Below, in pieces: positions 1 to 7,293 of a stretch of DNA of 42,124 bases. The first letter of the stretch is position 1; each line of letters opens with the position of its first letter. The notes beneath the pieces were generated by a model, which ran no database searches, was not told where the DNA came from, and saw nothing but the letters and a program-made list of their open reading frames with translations. Origin of the DNA: Thermoleophilia bacterium. Its GTDB lineage: Bacteria > Actinomycetota > Thermoleophilia > Gaiellales > JAICJC01. The stretch spans positions 1 through 42,124 of the forward strand of contig JAICJC010000014.1 in the NCBI GenBank assembly GCA_025928655.1, given 5' to 3'. The translations under genes were made by a program, and so were the position numbers.

Positions 1-660
1 CTGGCCCATGTTCTCCGCGTTGATGCGGAAGTAGGCCTGCAGCGGCAGCTCGACCTGGACGCCCGGCGGCACGTAGATGAAGGAGCCGCCCGACCACACA
101 GCCGAGTTCAGCGCCGCGAACTTGTTGTCGTTGTACGGGATGACCGTGCCGAAGTGCTCGCGGAAGATGTCCTCGTGCTCGCGCAGCCCGGTGTCCGTGT
201 CGGCGAAGAGCACGCCCTGGTCGGCGAGGTCCTTCTGGAGGTTGTGGTAGACGACCTCGGACTCGTACTGGGCACCGACGCCGGCGAGGAGCTTGTTCTT
301 CTCGGCTTCGGGGATGCCCAGCTTGTCCCAGGTCTCCTTCATGCCCGGCGGCAGGTCGTCCCAGCTCGTCGCCTGCTCCTCGACGGGCTTCAGGTAGTAG
401 AAGATGTTGGAGAAGTCGATCCGGCCGAGGTCGCCGCCCCACTTCGGCAGCTCGCGCTCGACGAAGTGGCGGTAGGCCTTGACCCGGAACTCGGTCATCC
501 ACTCGGGCTCGGACTTGTGCGCCGAGATCTCGCGGACGACGTCCTCGGAGATGCCCTTCTGGGTCTGGAAAAAGGGGACGAGGTCGTCGTGGAAGCCGTA
601 CTTGTACTCGCCCAGAGCGGTGGCCTGGGCCTCCTCGGGGGTGAGCTCGGTCTTAGCCAA
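1..660 (-). CDS. sufB: Fe-S cluster assembly scaffold SufB (3' end outside window)
   Basis: SufB is the scaffold subunit of the cytoplasmic SUF (SufBCD) Fe-S assembly complex. The 220 visible N-terminal residues include [19 protein letters not shown] near the start, the [19 protein letters not shown] segment, an [20 protein letters not shown] stretch and the [20 protein letters not shown] core at the window edge, all typical of SufB. SufB is usually about 465 residues, so roughly half is missing because the window ends. The start is taken as TTG at 660: an AGGAGG-type ribosome site lies at 670-676, nine bases upstream, and the gene overlaps the sufC stop by 8 bases, which suggests translational coupling. 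The sufC-sufB order indicates a suf operon continuing to the left. Confidence 0.96.
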   Translation of the reverse strand, partial: MAKTELTPEEAQATALGEYKYGFHDDLVPFFQTQKGISEDVVREISAHKSEPEWMTEFRVKAYRHFVERELPKWGGDLGRIDFSNIFYYLKPVEEQATSWDDLPPGMKETWDKLGIPEAEKNKLLAGVGAQYESEVVYHNLQKDLADQGVLFADTDTGLREHEDIFREHFGTVIPYNDNKFAALNSAVWSGGSFIYVPPGVQVELPLQAYFRINAENMGQ

Positions 661-1429
661 CGGGAATCGCCTCCTCGTCCACGCCGAACGCGGCGTAGCC
701 GTCGCGCTCGAGCTCGTCGGCCAGCTCGGGGCCGCCCGTGCGGGCGATCCGGCCGTCGACGAGCACGTGGATGACGTCGGGCTTGATGTAGTGGAGCAGC
801 CGCGCGTAGTGCGTGATCACGAGGACGCCCATCTCGGGCCCGGCCAGCTGGTTCACGCCCTCGGAGACGATGCGCAGCGCATCGATGTCGAGGCCGGAGT
901 CTGTCTCGTCCATCACCGCGAGCTGCGGCCGCAGGATGGCCATCTGGAGGATCTCGACCCGCTTCTTCTCGCCGCCCGAGAAGCCGTCGTTCAGGTACCG
1001 CGACGTCATCGAGCGGTCGATCTTCAGCAACTCCATGTTCTCCTGGAGCAGCTTGCGGAACTCCGGGATGCGGATCGGGTTGCCCTCGCCGTCGGGCCCG
1101 CGCCGGTGCGCGTTCACCGCCATGCGCAGGAAGTTCGCGACGGTCACGCCCGGGATCGCGCTCGGATACTGGAACGCGAGGAAGATGCCGAGCCGCGAGC
1201 GCTCGTCGGGCTCGAGCTCGAGCACGTCCGTGCCCCGGAACGTGATGGAGCCGTCAGTCACCTCGTAGGCCGGATGGCCCATGAGGACATGGGCGAGGGT
1301 CGACTTGCCGGAGCCGTTCGGCCCCATGATCGCGTGCACGCTGCCACGGTCGATGTCGAGATCGATGCCGCGGAGGATCTCCGCGCCGTCGATCGTGGCA
1401 TGCAGATTGCGGATGCTCAGGTCTGGCAT
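653..1429 (-). CDS. sufC: Fe-S assembly ATPase SufC
   Basis: This is the cytoplasmic ABC-type ATPase that powers the SufBCD scaffold. The 258-residue protein has a Walker [10 protein letters not shown] (about residues 36-44), the SufC-type signature [11 protein letters not shown] and the Walker [17 protein letters not shown], in which [13 protein letters not shown] is diagnostic of SufC rather than transport ATPases. Length is normal for the family. The ATG at 1429 is preceded by an AAGGGAC ribosome site. It is the first suf gene in this strand's order and is divergent from tatA across a 112-base region. Confidence 0.97.
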   Translation of the reverse strand: MPDLSIRNLHATIDGAEILRGIDLDIDRGSVHAIMGPNGSGKSTLAHVLMGHPAYEVTDGSITFRGTDVLELEPDERSRLGIFLAFQYPSAIPGVTVANFLRMAVNAHRRGPDGEGNPIRIPEFRKLLQENMELLKIDRSMTSRYLNDGFSGGEKKRVEILQMAILRPQLAVMDETDSGLDIDALRIVSEGVNQLAGPEMGVLVITHYARLLHYIKPDVIHVLVDGRIARTGGPELADELERDGYAAFGVDEEAIPVG

Positions 1430-1541
1430 TAAGTCCCTTGGATCGGGGGGGAAACGGCATCCAAACCGAATTGGACGCGCAATCGAAGTGTAGCCATCGG
1501 GGGTTTTCCCCGTTCCGGAGGTCTGCTACCCTGGAGGCACA
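1430..1541. promoter_or_regulatory. Divergent sufC / tatA intergenic region
   Basis: This 112-base region separates divergent operons. On the minus strand a TACACT box (1487-1492) could be the -10 element for sufC, giving a leader of about 50 bases; no clear -35 was found. On the plus strand TACCCT (1527-1532) sits just before the GGAGG ribosome site (1533-1537) of tatA; it is close enough to make the tatA transcript nearly leaderless, so it may be fortuitous. A short CGGGG/CCCCG inverted repeat (about 1498-1512) lies between. The assignments are by eye only. Confidence 0.4.
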
Positions 1542-1817
1542 ATGCCGTTCCAACTCGGTATCCCCGAAGTCATCCTCGTGCTGGTCGTCGCGCTGCTCTT
1601 CCTCGGCCCCAAGCGTCTGCCCGAGGCGGGCCGTTCGCTGGGCAAGGGGATCCGCGAGTTCAAGGACGGGATCACGGGCAACGACGACGATCACAGCGGC
1701 TCGACGAGCCAGGCCTCGGCGCTCAACCCGCCGCAGCCGAACTACCAGCCGCCCAAGTCGTACTCGCCTCCACCGGCGTACGTGCCCCCCGACCAGTCTC
1801 CTCGCGCGAGCGAGTAA
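1542..1817 (+). CDS. tatA: Twin-arginine translocase subunit TatA
   Basis: TatA forms the pore or membrane-weakening assembly of the Tat system, which exports folded proteins. The 91-residue product has the standard layout: a short periplasmic start, one transmembrane helix (VILVLVVALLFLGP, residues 8-21), the hinge FLGPKRLPEAGRSLGKGIRE, an amphipathic helix, and an acidic then proline-rich tail. A GGAGG site four bases upstream supports the ATG. Six bases downstream begins a TatC-like gene and then tatC itself, so this is a tat operon. TatA and TatB are hard to separate by sequence; the FLGPKRLPEAGRSLG hinge favours TatA. Confidence 0.95.
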   Translation: MPFQLGIPEVILVLVVALLFLGPKRLPEAGRSLGKGIREFKDGITGNDDDHSGSTSQASALNPPQPNYQPPKSYSPPPAYVPPDQSPRASE

Positions 1818-1823
1818 TCCGCG

Positions 1824-2330
1824 ATGGCGCGGATCCGTCGGGTGCGTGACGGCGGCGAGCTCGGCATGGTGATCGTCGAGTCGGCGGCTGTACTCGGTGT
1901 CGCGATGGCGGCGTGCGCCACCCGCAGAACGCAGATCTTCCACGCGCTCGGCGGGCCGATCGCGCACCGACAGCTCGTCACCTTCTCGCCAGACGAGGCG
2001 CGGTGGAACGCCGTTCGGGTTGTCGTGCTTTCGGCGATCCTGCTCAGCCTCCCGATCGTGGCCTACAAGCTCTCTGCCTGCGCGCTCCCCACGACCGGCG
2101 GGATTGACCCCGCCCTCCTTGCGGTGCCGGTGTTGTGCCTCGCCGGCATCGTCGTCGGCTGGCTGGCGGTACTGCCTGTCGGCGTCCACGACCTGACGCA
2201 CTATGGGCACCCGACCCACGAGTACCTGCCGCGGGCCAGTGATTACATCGACTTCTCGCTGGGCACGCTGATCGCGTCGGGCGCCGGCGGTGCCGCCCTG
2301 GGCGTCTGTGCGCTGAGGAGGGCCGGCTGA
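1824..2330 (+). CDS. Truncated, diverged TatC-like paralogue
   Basis: The 168-residue product aligns along its whole length with the N-terminal two thirds of the TatC encoded immediately downstream. Shared blocks are MARIRRV at the start, GPIAHRQLVTFSPDEA against GPIHHRQLVTFAPTEA, GIVVGWLAVLPV against GVVFGWYVVIPP, and HEYLPRASDYIDF against HEYTYFPRAADYIRF. It lacks the last two transmembrane helices of TatC. The N-terminal EHLDELR segment, which in TatC binds the twin-arginine signal, is replaced by unrelated residues. About three or four hydrophobic segments remain. The frame is intact and the stop overlaps the tatC start by one base (TGATG), so it is probably translated and coupled. It could be a specialised Tat accessory subunit or a decaying duplicate; I cannot tell which. 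Confidence 0.8.
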   Translation: MARIRRVRDGGELGMVIVESAAVLGVAMAACATRRTQIFHALGGPIAHRQLVTFSPDEARWNAVRVVVLSAILLSLPIVAYKLSACALPTTGGIDPALLAVPVLCLAGIVVGWLAVLPVGVHDLTHYGHPTHEYLPRASDYIDFSLGTLIASGAGGAALGVCALRRAG

Positions 2331-3088
2331 TGGCCCGCATCAGGCGCGTCAAGCCCGACGACGAGCTGACGCTGGTCGAACACCTCGACGAGCTGCGCGT
2401 GCGGCTGATCTTCTCGCTGCTCGTGCTCACGATCGCGGTGGGCGGCTGCTACTTCGAGAGCCACAACATCCTGCACTTCATCACGGGGCCGATCCACCAC
2501 CGGCAGCTGGTGACGTTCGCCCCGACCGAGGCGTTCTTCAACACGGTGATGATCTCGGTGTACGGCGGTCTGCTGATCAGTCTGCCGCTGCTCAGCTACC
2601 AGTTCTACGCCTACGTGGTCCCGGCGTTCTCGGAGGAGTCGCAGCGCACGATCCGGCCGCTGCTGCTCATGATCCCCGGGTTGTTCCTGATCGGCGTCGT
2701 GTTCGGCTGGTACGTGGTCATCCCACCGGCCATCCACTTCCTCACCGGGTTCAACCAGCACGAGTACACGTACTTCCCGCGCGCGGCCGATTACATCCGC
2801 TTCATCATGCTGACCCTGCTCGCGATGGGAGCGGTGTTCGAGCTGCCCGTCGTGATGATGATGCTCGGTCGGGTCGGGATCATCCGCTCCACGTTCATGA
2901 AGCGGCGCTGGCGTGAGGCGATCGTCGTCCTGGCCGTGATCGCGGCGCTGCTCCCCGGCACCGACCCCATCACGATGACGGCCGAGTATGTGCCGATGCT
3001 CCTGCTCTACCTCCTGTCCTACTTCCTGGTCAAGGCGGTCGAGCCGAAGGGGAGCATCTCGGACTTCCTGTCCGAGCCCTTCTCGTGA
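2330..3088 (+). CDS. tatC: Twin-arginine translocase subunit TatC
   Basis: TatC is the multispanning receptor that recognises twin-arginine signal peptides and recruits TatA. The 252-residue protein has the conserved start LTLVEHLDELRVRLIFS (residues 13-29), the periplasmic loop FAPTEAFFNTVMISVYGG, six predicted hydrophobic segments, the segment MGAVFELPVVMMMLGRVGII and the late FMKRRWREAIVVLAVIAALL. Length is normal. The start overlaps the stop of the TatC-like gene by one base, and its own stop overlaps the next gene by four. At least one likely Tat substrate, the SRRDLL-bearing solute-binding lipoprotein at 20830-22470, is in the window. Confidence 0.96.
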   Translation: MARIRRVKPDDELTLVEHLDELRVRLIFSLLVLTIAVGGCYFESHNILHFITGPIHHRQLVTFAPTEAFFNTVMISVYGGLLISLPLLSYQFYAYVVPAFSEESQRTIRPLLLMIPGLFLIGVVFGWYVVIPPAIHFLTGFNQHEYTYFPRAADYIRFIMLTLLAMGAVFELPVVMMMLGRVGIIRSTFMKRRWREAIVVLAVIAALLPGTDPITMTAEYVPMLLLYLLSYFLVKAVEPKGSISDFLSEPFS

Positions 3089-4290
3089 TCCTGGCGGCCG
3101 ACTGGGTCGTCCCGATGGACGGCCCGCCGATCGCCGACGCGTGCGTGGAGGTGGAGGACGGGCTGATCGTCGCCGTCCGGCCCGCGAACGGGGGCGAGGA
3201 TGAGGGTGAGCGGTTCCGAAACGCCGTGATCCTGCCCGGCCTCGTGAACGCCCACACCCACCTGGAGTACACGGCGATGGCGGGGTTCGGCGACGGGCTG
3301 CCCTTCACGCCCTGGATCGCCGACCACATCCGCCGCAAGGACACGCAGGCCGTCGTCGACCTGCTCGACCAGTCCCGGGCCGGCGCGGCCGCCTGCCTGG
3401 CCAGCGGGGTCACGACGGTCGCGGACTGCTGCTACGCCGGCACCGTCGCGCAGGCCGCCGGCGAGGCGGGCCTGCGGGCGATCGTCTATCTGGAGGGCTT
3501 CAGCGTCTGGGAGGGGCTCGAGGGCCGGATCGAGGCGGCGCTCGACGCGCTGCCCGTCTCCGAGCTCGTGACCGCGGGCGTCTCGCCGCATGCGCCCTTC
3601 ACCGTGACGCACTCCGACTACGCGATGCTGATCGGGCTCGCCCGCCGGCGCGGGCTGCCGGTCGCGACCCACCTGCTCGAGTCGTCCCGCGAGACCGAGC
3701 ACCTCGACGCCTTCCGCGATGTCCTCGGCCCCGACACCGTGGCCGTCCATGCCGTCCTCGTGAACGAGGAGGACATCGCGCTCCTGGCCGACCTGGATGT
3801 GCCCGTCGCGCACTGCCCCCGCTCGAACGCCCTCCTCGGCTGCGGCATCGCGCCGCTGACCGAGCTCCTCGACGCGGGGGTGCGTGTCGGGCTCGGCACC
3901 GATTCGCCGTCCTCGGCGATCGACTTCGACCTGTGGTCCGAGATGCGCACGGCGATCATGCTCCAGCGCGCCCGCACGGGCCGCGCGGACGCGCTGTCCG
4001 CGCACACCGCCCTCGAGCTCGCGACGACGCGGGCGGCGGCCGCGATCGGGCTCTCGGACACGATCGGCTCGCTGTCGCCGGGGAAGGCCGCCGACCTGCT
4101 CGTGCTCGATCTGACGGGGTCATCCTTCCTGCCCTGGGACGACCCGGTGACCGCCGCCGTCTACGGCGGGTCGCCCGGGCGCGTCGCGCTGACCATGGTC
4201 GCAGGCGAGATACGCTACAGGCGTGGCGAGCGGGAGATTCTCGCGGCCACGGCTGCCCGGGCAAAGATGATCGAGGCTGAGCCGGGCTGA
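3085..4290 (+). CDS. Amidohydrolase of the TrzN/AtzA/SAH-deaminase type
   Basis: This is a metal-dependent amidohydrolase, probably a cytosolic deaminase acting on a purine-like or related heterocycle. The 401 residues show PGLVNAHTHLEYTAMAG (metal ligands H57 and H59), SPHAPFTVT, ATHLLESSRETE, AVHAVLVNEEDIALLA, AHCPRSNALLGCG and LGTDSPSSAIDFDLWSE (catalytic metal-binding Asp), ending with LSPGKAADLLVLDL, the normal order for the TrzN-like subfamily. Candidates include 5'-methylthioadenosine/S-adenosylhomocysteine deaminase or a futalosine-pathway deaminase; the sequence alone does not decide. The GTG start lies within the tatC stop (GTGA overlap), so it is probably co-transcribed with the tat genes without an obvious functional link. 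Confidence 0.85.
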   Translation: MILAADWVVPMDGPPIADACVEVEDGLIVAVRPANGGEDEGERFRNAVILPGLVNAHTHLEYTAMAGFGDGLPFTPWIADHIRRKDTQAVVDLLDQSRAGAAACLASGVTTVADCCYAGTVAQAAGEAGLRAIVYLEGFSVWEGLEGRIEAALDALPVSELVTAGVSPHAPFTVTHSDYAMLIGLARRRGLPVATHLLESSRETEHLDAFRDVLGPDTVAVHAVLVNEEDIALLADLDVPVAHCPRSNALLGCGIAPLTELLDAGVRVGLGTDSPSSAIDFDLWSEMRTAIMLQRARTGRADALSAHTALELATTRAAAAIGLSDTIGSLSPGKAADLLVLDLTGSSFLPWDDPVTAAVYGGSPGRVALTMVAGEIRYRRGEREILAATAARAKMIEAEPG

Positions 4291-4293
4291 TCC

Positions 4294-5079
4294 ATGCTCT
4301 TCGAACGCATCCGCCGCACCCAGAAGCCGGTCTTCATCTTCCTGGCCTTCATGTTCGGGCTGGGCTTCGTCGCGCTCGGGATCGGCCAGGGTTCGAACAG
4401 CATCAACCTCGGCGACCTCTTCAGCTCGGGCGGGTCCAGCGGCACGTCGATCTCCGACCTGAGCACGCGCGTGCAGTCGCACCCGAAGGACGCCGGCGCC
4501 TGGCTGCAGCTCGCGCGCGCCTACCAGGCCGACGGGCAGACGAGCCAGGCGATCTCGTCGTACACGACCTACCTCGGCCTCAAGCCGAGCGACCAGACGG
4601 CGCTCTCGGCCACCGCCACCCTGCTCGAGCAGCGGGGGCAGACCGACGCGACCAAGGTGCAGCAGGCCGAGGCGGCCGCGCAGGCGTACACCCAGATCGG
4701 ATCCGCCACGGCGGCCAGCTCGCTGAAGCTCGCGCCGGCGCTCACGCACCCGCTCATGAGCACGCTGGCCCAGCCGGCGACGACGGTCGCCTCGACGCTC
4801 GAGTCGAGCGCCATCTCGGATTTCTCACAGGCGATGGGCTACCGCCAGAGGCTGACCAAGCTCTCCCCCCGCAACGCGTCCTACCAGGTGCTCCTGGCCC
4901 AGGACGCCTACGCGACGCAGAGCTATGCGACCGTGGCGACGGCGCTCGAGCGATATCTGAAGCTGAGCCCGAACATGCCCAAGAAGCAGCGCCGGCAGAT
5001 CCAGAAGCAGATCATCCAGTTCAAGCTGCAGGCCAAGGCGACGCCGAGCTCGAGCAGCCCGGCGAACCCGACCCCGTAA
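4294..5079 (+). CDS. Membrane-anchored TPR protein
   Basis: The 261-residue protein starts with a short basic segment (MLFERIRRTQK) followed by one transmembrane helix (PVFIFLAFMFGLGFVALGIG, about residues 12-31), then a glycine/serine-rich linker. Two tetratricopeptide-like stretches follow: DAGAWLQLARAYQADGQTSQ with AISSYTTYLGLKPSD, and later NASYQVLLAQDAYATQSYAT with VATALERYLKLSPN. The tail is serine/proline-rich. Such proteins usually scaffold protein-protein contacts at the membrane; the partner here is unknown. It begins three bases after the amidohydrolase stop and ends exactly at a palindromic repeat, so it is likely the last gene of the tat operon. Confidence 0.8.
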   Translation: MLFERIRRTQKPVFIFLAFMFGLGFVALGIGQGSNSINLGDLFSSGGSSGTSISDLSTRVQSHPKDAGAWLQLARAYQADGQTSQAISSYTTYLGLKPSDQTALSATATLLEQRGQTDATKVQQAEAAAQAYTQIGSATAASSLKLAPALTHPLMSTLAQPATTVASTLESSAISDFSQAMGYRQRLTKLSPRNASYQVLLAQDAYATQSYATVATALERYLKLSPNMPKKQRRQIQKQIIQFKLQAKATPSSSSPANPTP

Positions 5080-5113
5080 GGGGACTGTCCCCGCTCCAGC
5101 GGGGACTGTCCCC
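5080..5113. repeat. Tandem GGGGACTGTCCCC palindromes forming one hairpin
   Basis: Two copies of the near-perfect palindrome GGGGAC-T-GTCCCC (5080-5092 and 5101-5113) lie directly after the TAA of the TPR gene. Together they fold into one long hairpin: 5080-5095 pairs with 5098-5113 at 15 of 16 positions, with only the central T opposite T. This looks like a dispersed REP-type repeat and may also end transcription of the tat operon. There is no U-tract. Confidence 0.8.
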
Positions 5114-5148
5114 GCGTCGCCGACCGGACGCCTGGTTAGGTTCTTGGC

Positions 5149-6303
5149 GTGATCAAGTACCTGGGGTCGAAGCGCACGCTCGTGCCGGTGATCGGCGCGG
5201 TCGCCTCGGCGCTGCCGGTGCGCTCGGCCGTCGACCTGTTCGCAGGCACGACCCGCGTGGGGCAGGAGCTGCGCCGCCGCGGCCTGGCCGTGGTCTCGAA
5301 CGACGTGACGGCGTTCTCGGAGGCCTTCGGGCAGGCCTACATCGCCGCCGGCGCCGAGGTCGACCGCTCTCGCCTGCGCCGCCTGCTGGCCGGGCTGGCG
5401 GCGCTCCCGCCGCTCGACGGCTACGTGACCGAGACGTTCTGCCGCGCCTCGCGCTACCTGCGGCCGGAGAACGGCATGCGCATCGACGCCGTGCGGGCCG
5501 GCATCGACCGGCTCGATCTCGATCCCGTCGAGCGAGGCCTCCTGCTCACGAGCCTGGTCGAGGCCGCCGACCGGGTGGACTCCACCTGCGGCGTGCAGAT
5601 GGCCTACCTGAAGCGGTGGGCGGCGCGCGCCTCCAACCCGCTCGAGCTGCGCGAGCCGGAACCGATCGCCGGGCCCTCCGGGACGGTCACGTGCGCCGAC
5701 GCCAACGACCTGGCCGGGGCGCTGCACGGTGCCGACCTGGCGTACGTCGACCCGCCCTACAACCAGCACTCCTACCTGGGGAACTACCACGTGTGGGAGA
5801 CGCTCGTGCGCGGCGACGAGCCGGAGCACTACGGCGTCGCGTGCAAGCGCGCCGACTGCCGCACCCGCAAGAGCGCCTACAACTCCCGCCGCGGCGCCTC
5901 GGCCGCGCTGGCCGACCTGCTCGGCCGGCTCACCACGCCGTGGGTGGTCGTCTCGCTCTCGGACGAGGGCTTCCATGACCCGGCCGCCGTGGAGGAGGGG
6001 CTGCGGGGCCGCGGGCACGTGGGCGTGCTGCATGTCGACTTCAAGCGCTACGTGGGCGCGCAGATCGGGATCCACAATCCCGCCGGTGAGCGGGTGGGAC
6101 GGGTGTCGCACCTGCGCAACACCGAGTGGATCCTCGTCTGCGGCCCCGACCGCCGGGCCGTCGCGGCGGCTATCGGGTCAGCTCCGCCGCCCGCCGTGCC
6201 TCGAGCTCGTACGGGTTCGCCTCGTAGCCGCGCCACAGGTACGACAGCGGCATCGCGACCGGCCGGTGCTGCATCTGCCATACGTGGCACAGCTCGTGCG
6301 TGA
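5149..6303 (+). CDS. D12-class DNA adenine N6-methyltransferase (orphan)
   Basis: This enzyme is predicted to methylate adenine N6 in DNA using S-adenosylmethionine. The N-terminal MIKYLGSKRTLVPVI and VDLFAGTTRVGQELR (SAM-binding motif I, residues 28-42) and the catalytic DPPYNQHSYLGNYHVWE (motif IV, DPPY at 201-204) are typical of the MethyltransfD12 family. A CKRADCRTRKSAYNSRR stretch follows. No restriction gene is adjacent, so it looks like a solitary methylase. The GTG start at 5149 has no good ribosome site; a TAGGTT box about 8 bases upstream suggests a near-leaderless transcript. The last 45 or so residues, after ILVCGPDRRAVAAAI, are low in complexity and lie opposite the coding strand of the convergent gene at 6170-6517, so the functional domain probably ends near 6175. 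Confidence 0.88.
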   Translation: MIKYLGSKRTLVPVIGAVASALPVRSAVDLFAGTTRVGQELRRRGLAVVSNDVTAFSEAFGQAYIAAGAEVDRSRLRRLLAGLAALPPLDGYVTETFCRASRYLRPENGMRIDAVRAGIDRLDLDPVERGLLLTSLVEAADRVDSTCGVQMAYLKRWAARASNPLELREPEPIAGPSGTVTCADANDLAGALHGADLAYVDPPYNQHSYLGNYHVWETLVRGDEPEHYGVACKRADCRTRKSAYNSRRGASAALADLLGRLTTPWVVVSLSDEGFHDPAAVEEGLRGRGHVGVLHVDFKRYVGAQIGIHNPAGERVGRVSHLRNTEWILVCGPDRRAVAAAIGSAPPPAVPRARTGSPRSRATGTTAASRPAGAASAIRGTARA

Positions 6304-6517
6304 TCAGGTCGTCCTGCTCGCCCGCCTCGACGGGGCGTCGCAGCAGGATCACGCGATGGGTGGCGTAGCCGTCGAAGCGGGCGAACCAGGGCAGGCGGTA
6401 GAGCGGCGGGCAGGCGATCACCCGGACGTGTGCGATCCGCACGGGCCGGGGGTAGAGGTCGAGCCTGTCGAGGCGGGCGCGGGCGCGCTCGAGCGCCGCC
6501 CGGGCCGCGCCGGTCAC
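6170..6517 (-). CDS. Small HEXXH zincin-like protein
   Basis: The 115-residue protein carries LITHELCHVWQMQH, an HEXXH zinc-binding motif (H74, E75, H78), followed by a possible third ligand in the YEANPYELEARRAAE segment (about 98-112). This resembles the small DUF4157/SprT-like zincin cores. No signal peptide is seen. The start is taken as GTG at 6517, overlapping the upstream gene's TGA by four bases; longer open frame exists upstream but lies antiparallel to clear coding sequence. It is the third gene of a coupled set behind the FtsH-like protease. Its 3' end overlaps the convergent methyltransferase frame by 134 bases. Proteolytic activity is inferred from the motif only. Confidence 0.75.
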   Translation of the reverse strand: MTGAARAALERARARLDRLDLYPRPVRIAHVRVIACPPLYRLPWFARFDGYATHRVILLRRPVEAGEQDDLITHELCHVWQMQHRPVAMPLSYLWRGYEANPYELEARRAAELTR

Positions 6518-7293
6518 GAACCCGTCGGCGGATTGAACACGAGCCACACGCCGCCGTCCTGGCCGCGCGTGAAGCTGAACCGGTACAGGTCGGGCGCGGT
6601 CAGGCCGTCGACGGTGTTCTGCTCGGTCGCCGACATCGCGTTCGGGAGCGGCGGCTTGCGCTCGGGCAGCGTGGCCGTGATCGGGCGGGCCAGCTCTCCG
6701 GCCAGCTGGCTGCGCAGAAAGAGCAGCACGTAGCTCGCCTTGTCGCCCGGCGCCGGCGGCATGTAGGTGACGACGGTCTGGATCGAGGGCTCGAAGTGGA
6801 AGGTGTAGAGGGCCAGCTCGAGCGCCTCCCGGCGCAGGAGGCGGCTGCGGGCGATCGAGGGCGCGCCGCTCTCGATCGAGCACTGCCGCCCGAGCCCGCA
6901 CAGCTCGTAGGTGACGCTGTTCGCGGCCGGAATGACGTCGTAGCTCGACCCGCCGCTGCTCGACACCGACACCGCGTAGTCCGTGATGATGAGCGCGTTC
7001 TGGTAGGACGGCGGGATCGACGCCTTCACCGCCACGAGCTGGTGCCCGTTCGGCAGGTGGTACGTCGAGGAGATGGACGTCGCGATCTCGTGCACCTGGT
7101 CGGCCATGAAGCCGCGGGGCCGGAAGCCGTTCCAGGCTGCAGGCCGGCCCTGCCCGGTGGCGCCCGCGGACGTCTTGACCGTGTCCGTCTGCATGAAGAC
7201 GAGGAAGACGGCGACGGCGACCCCGACGATCGCGGCGAGCACGAAGTAGGCGAGCAGGAACTTGCTGCGGTGCGGCTGCCGCTCCGGGATCAC
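6514..7293 (-). CDS. Single-pass membrane protein of unknown function
   Basis: The 259-residue product begins with a basic segment (IPERQPHRSK) and one transmembrane helix (FLLAYFVLAAIVGVAVAVFL, about residues 12-31); the rest is predicted to be extracytoplasmic. Visible stretches include HEIATSISSTYHLPNGHQLV, ALIITDYAVSVSSSGGSSYD and RFSFTRGQDGGVWLVFNPPT. I do not recognise a family. GTG at 7293 overlaps the protease stop by four bases; another in-frame GTG at 7305 is possible. Being sandwiched between an FtsH-like protease and a HEXXH protein, it may be a partner or substrate adaptor of the protease, which is inference from position. Confidence 0.8.
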   Translation of the reverse strand: MIPERQPHRSKFLLAYFVLAAIVGVAVAVFLVFMQTDTVKTSAGATGQGRPAAWNGFRPRGFMADQVHEIATSISSTYHLPNGHQLVAVKASIPPSYQNALIITDYAVSVSSSGGSSYDVIPAANSVTYELCGLGRQCSIESGAPSIARSRLLRREALELALYTFHFEPSIQTVVTYMPPAPGDKASYVLLFLRSQLAGELARPITATLPERKPPLPNAMSATEQNTVDGLTAPDLYRFSFTRGQDGGVWLVFNPPTGS

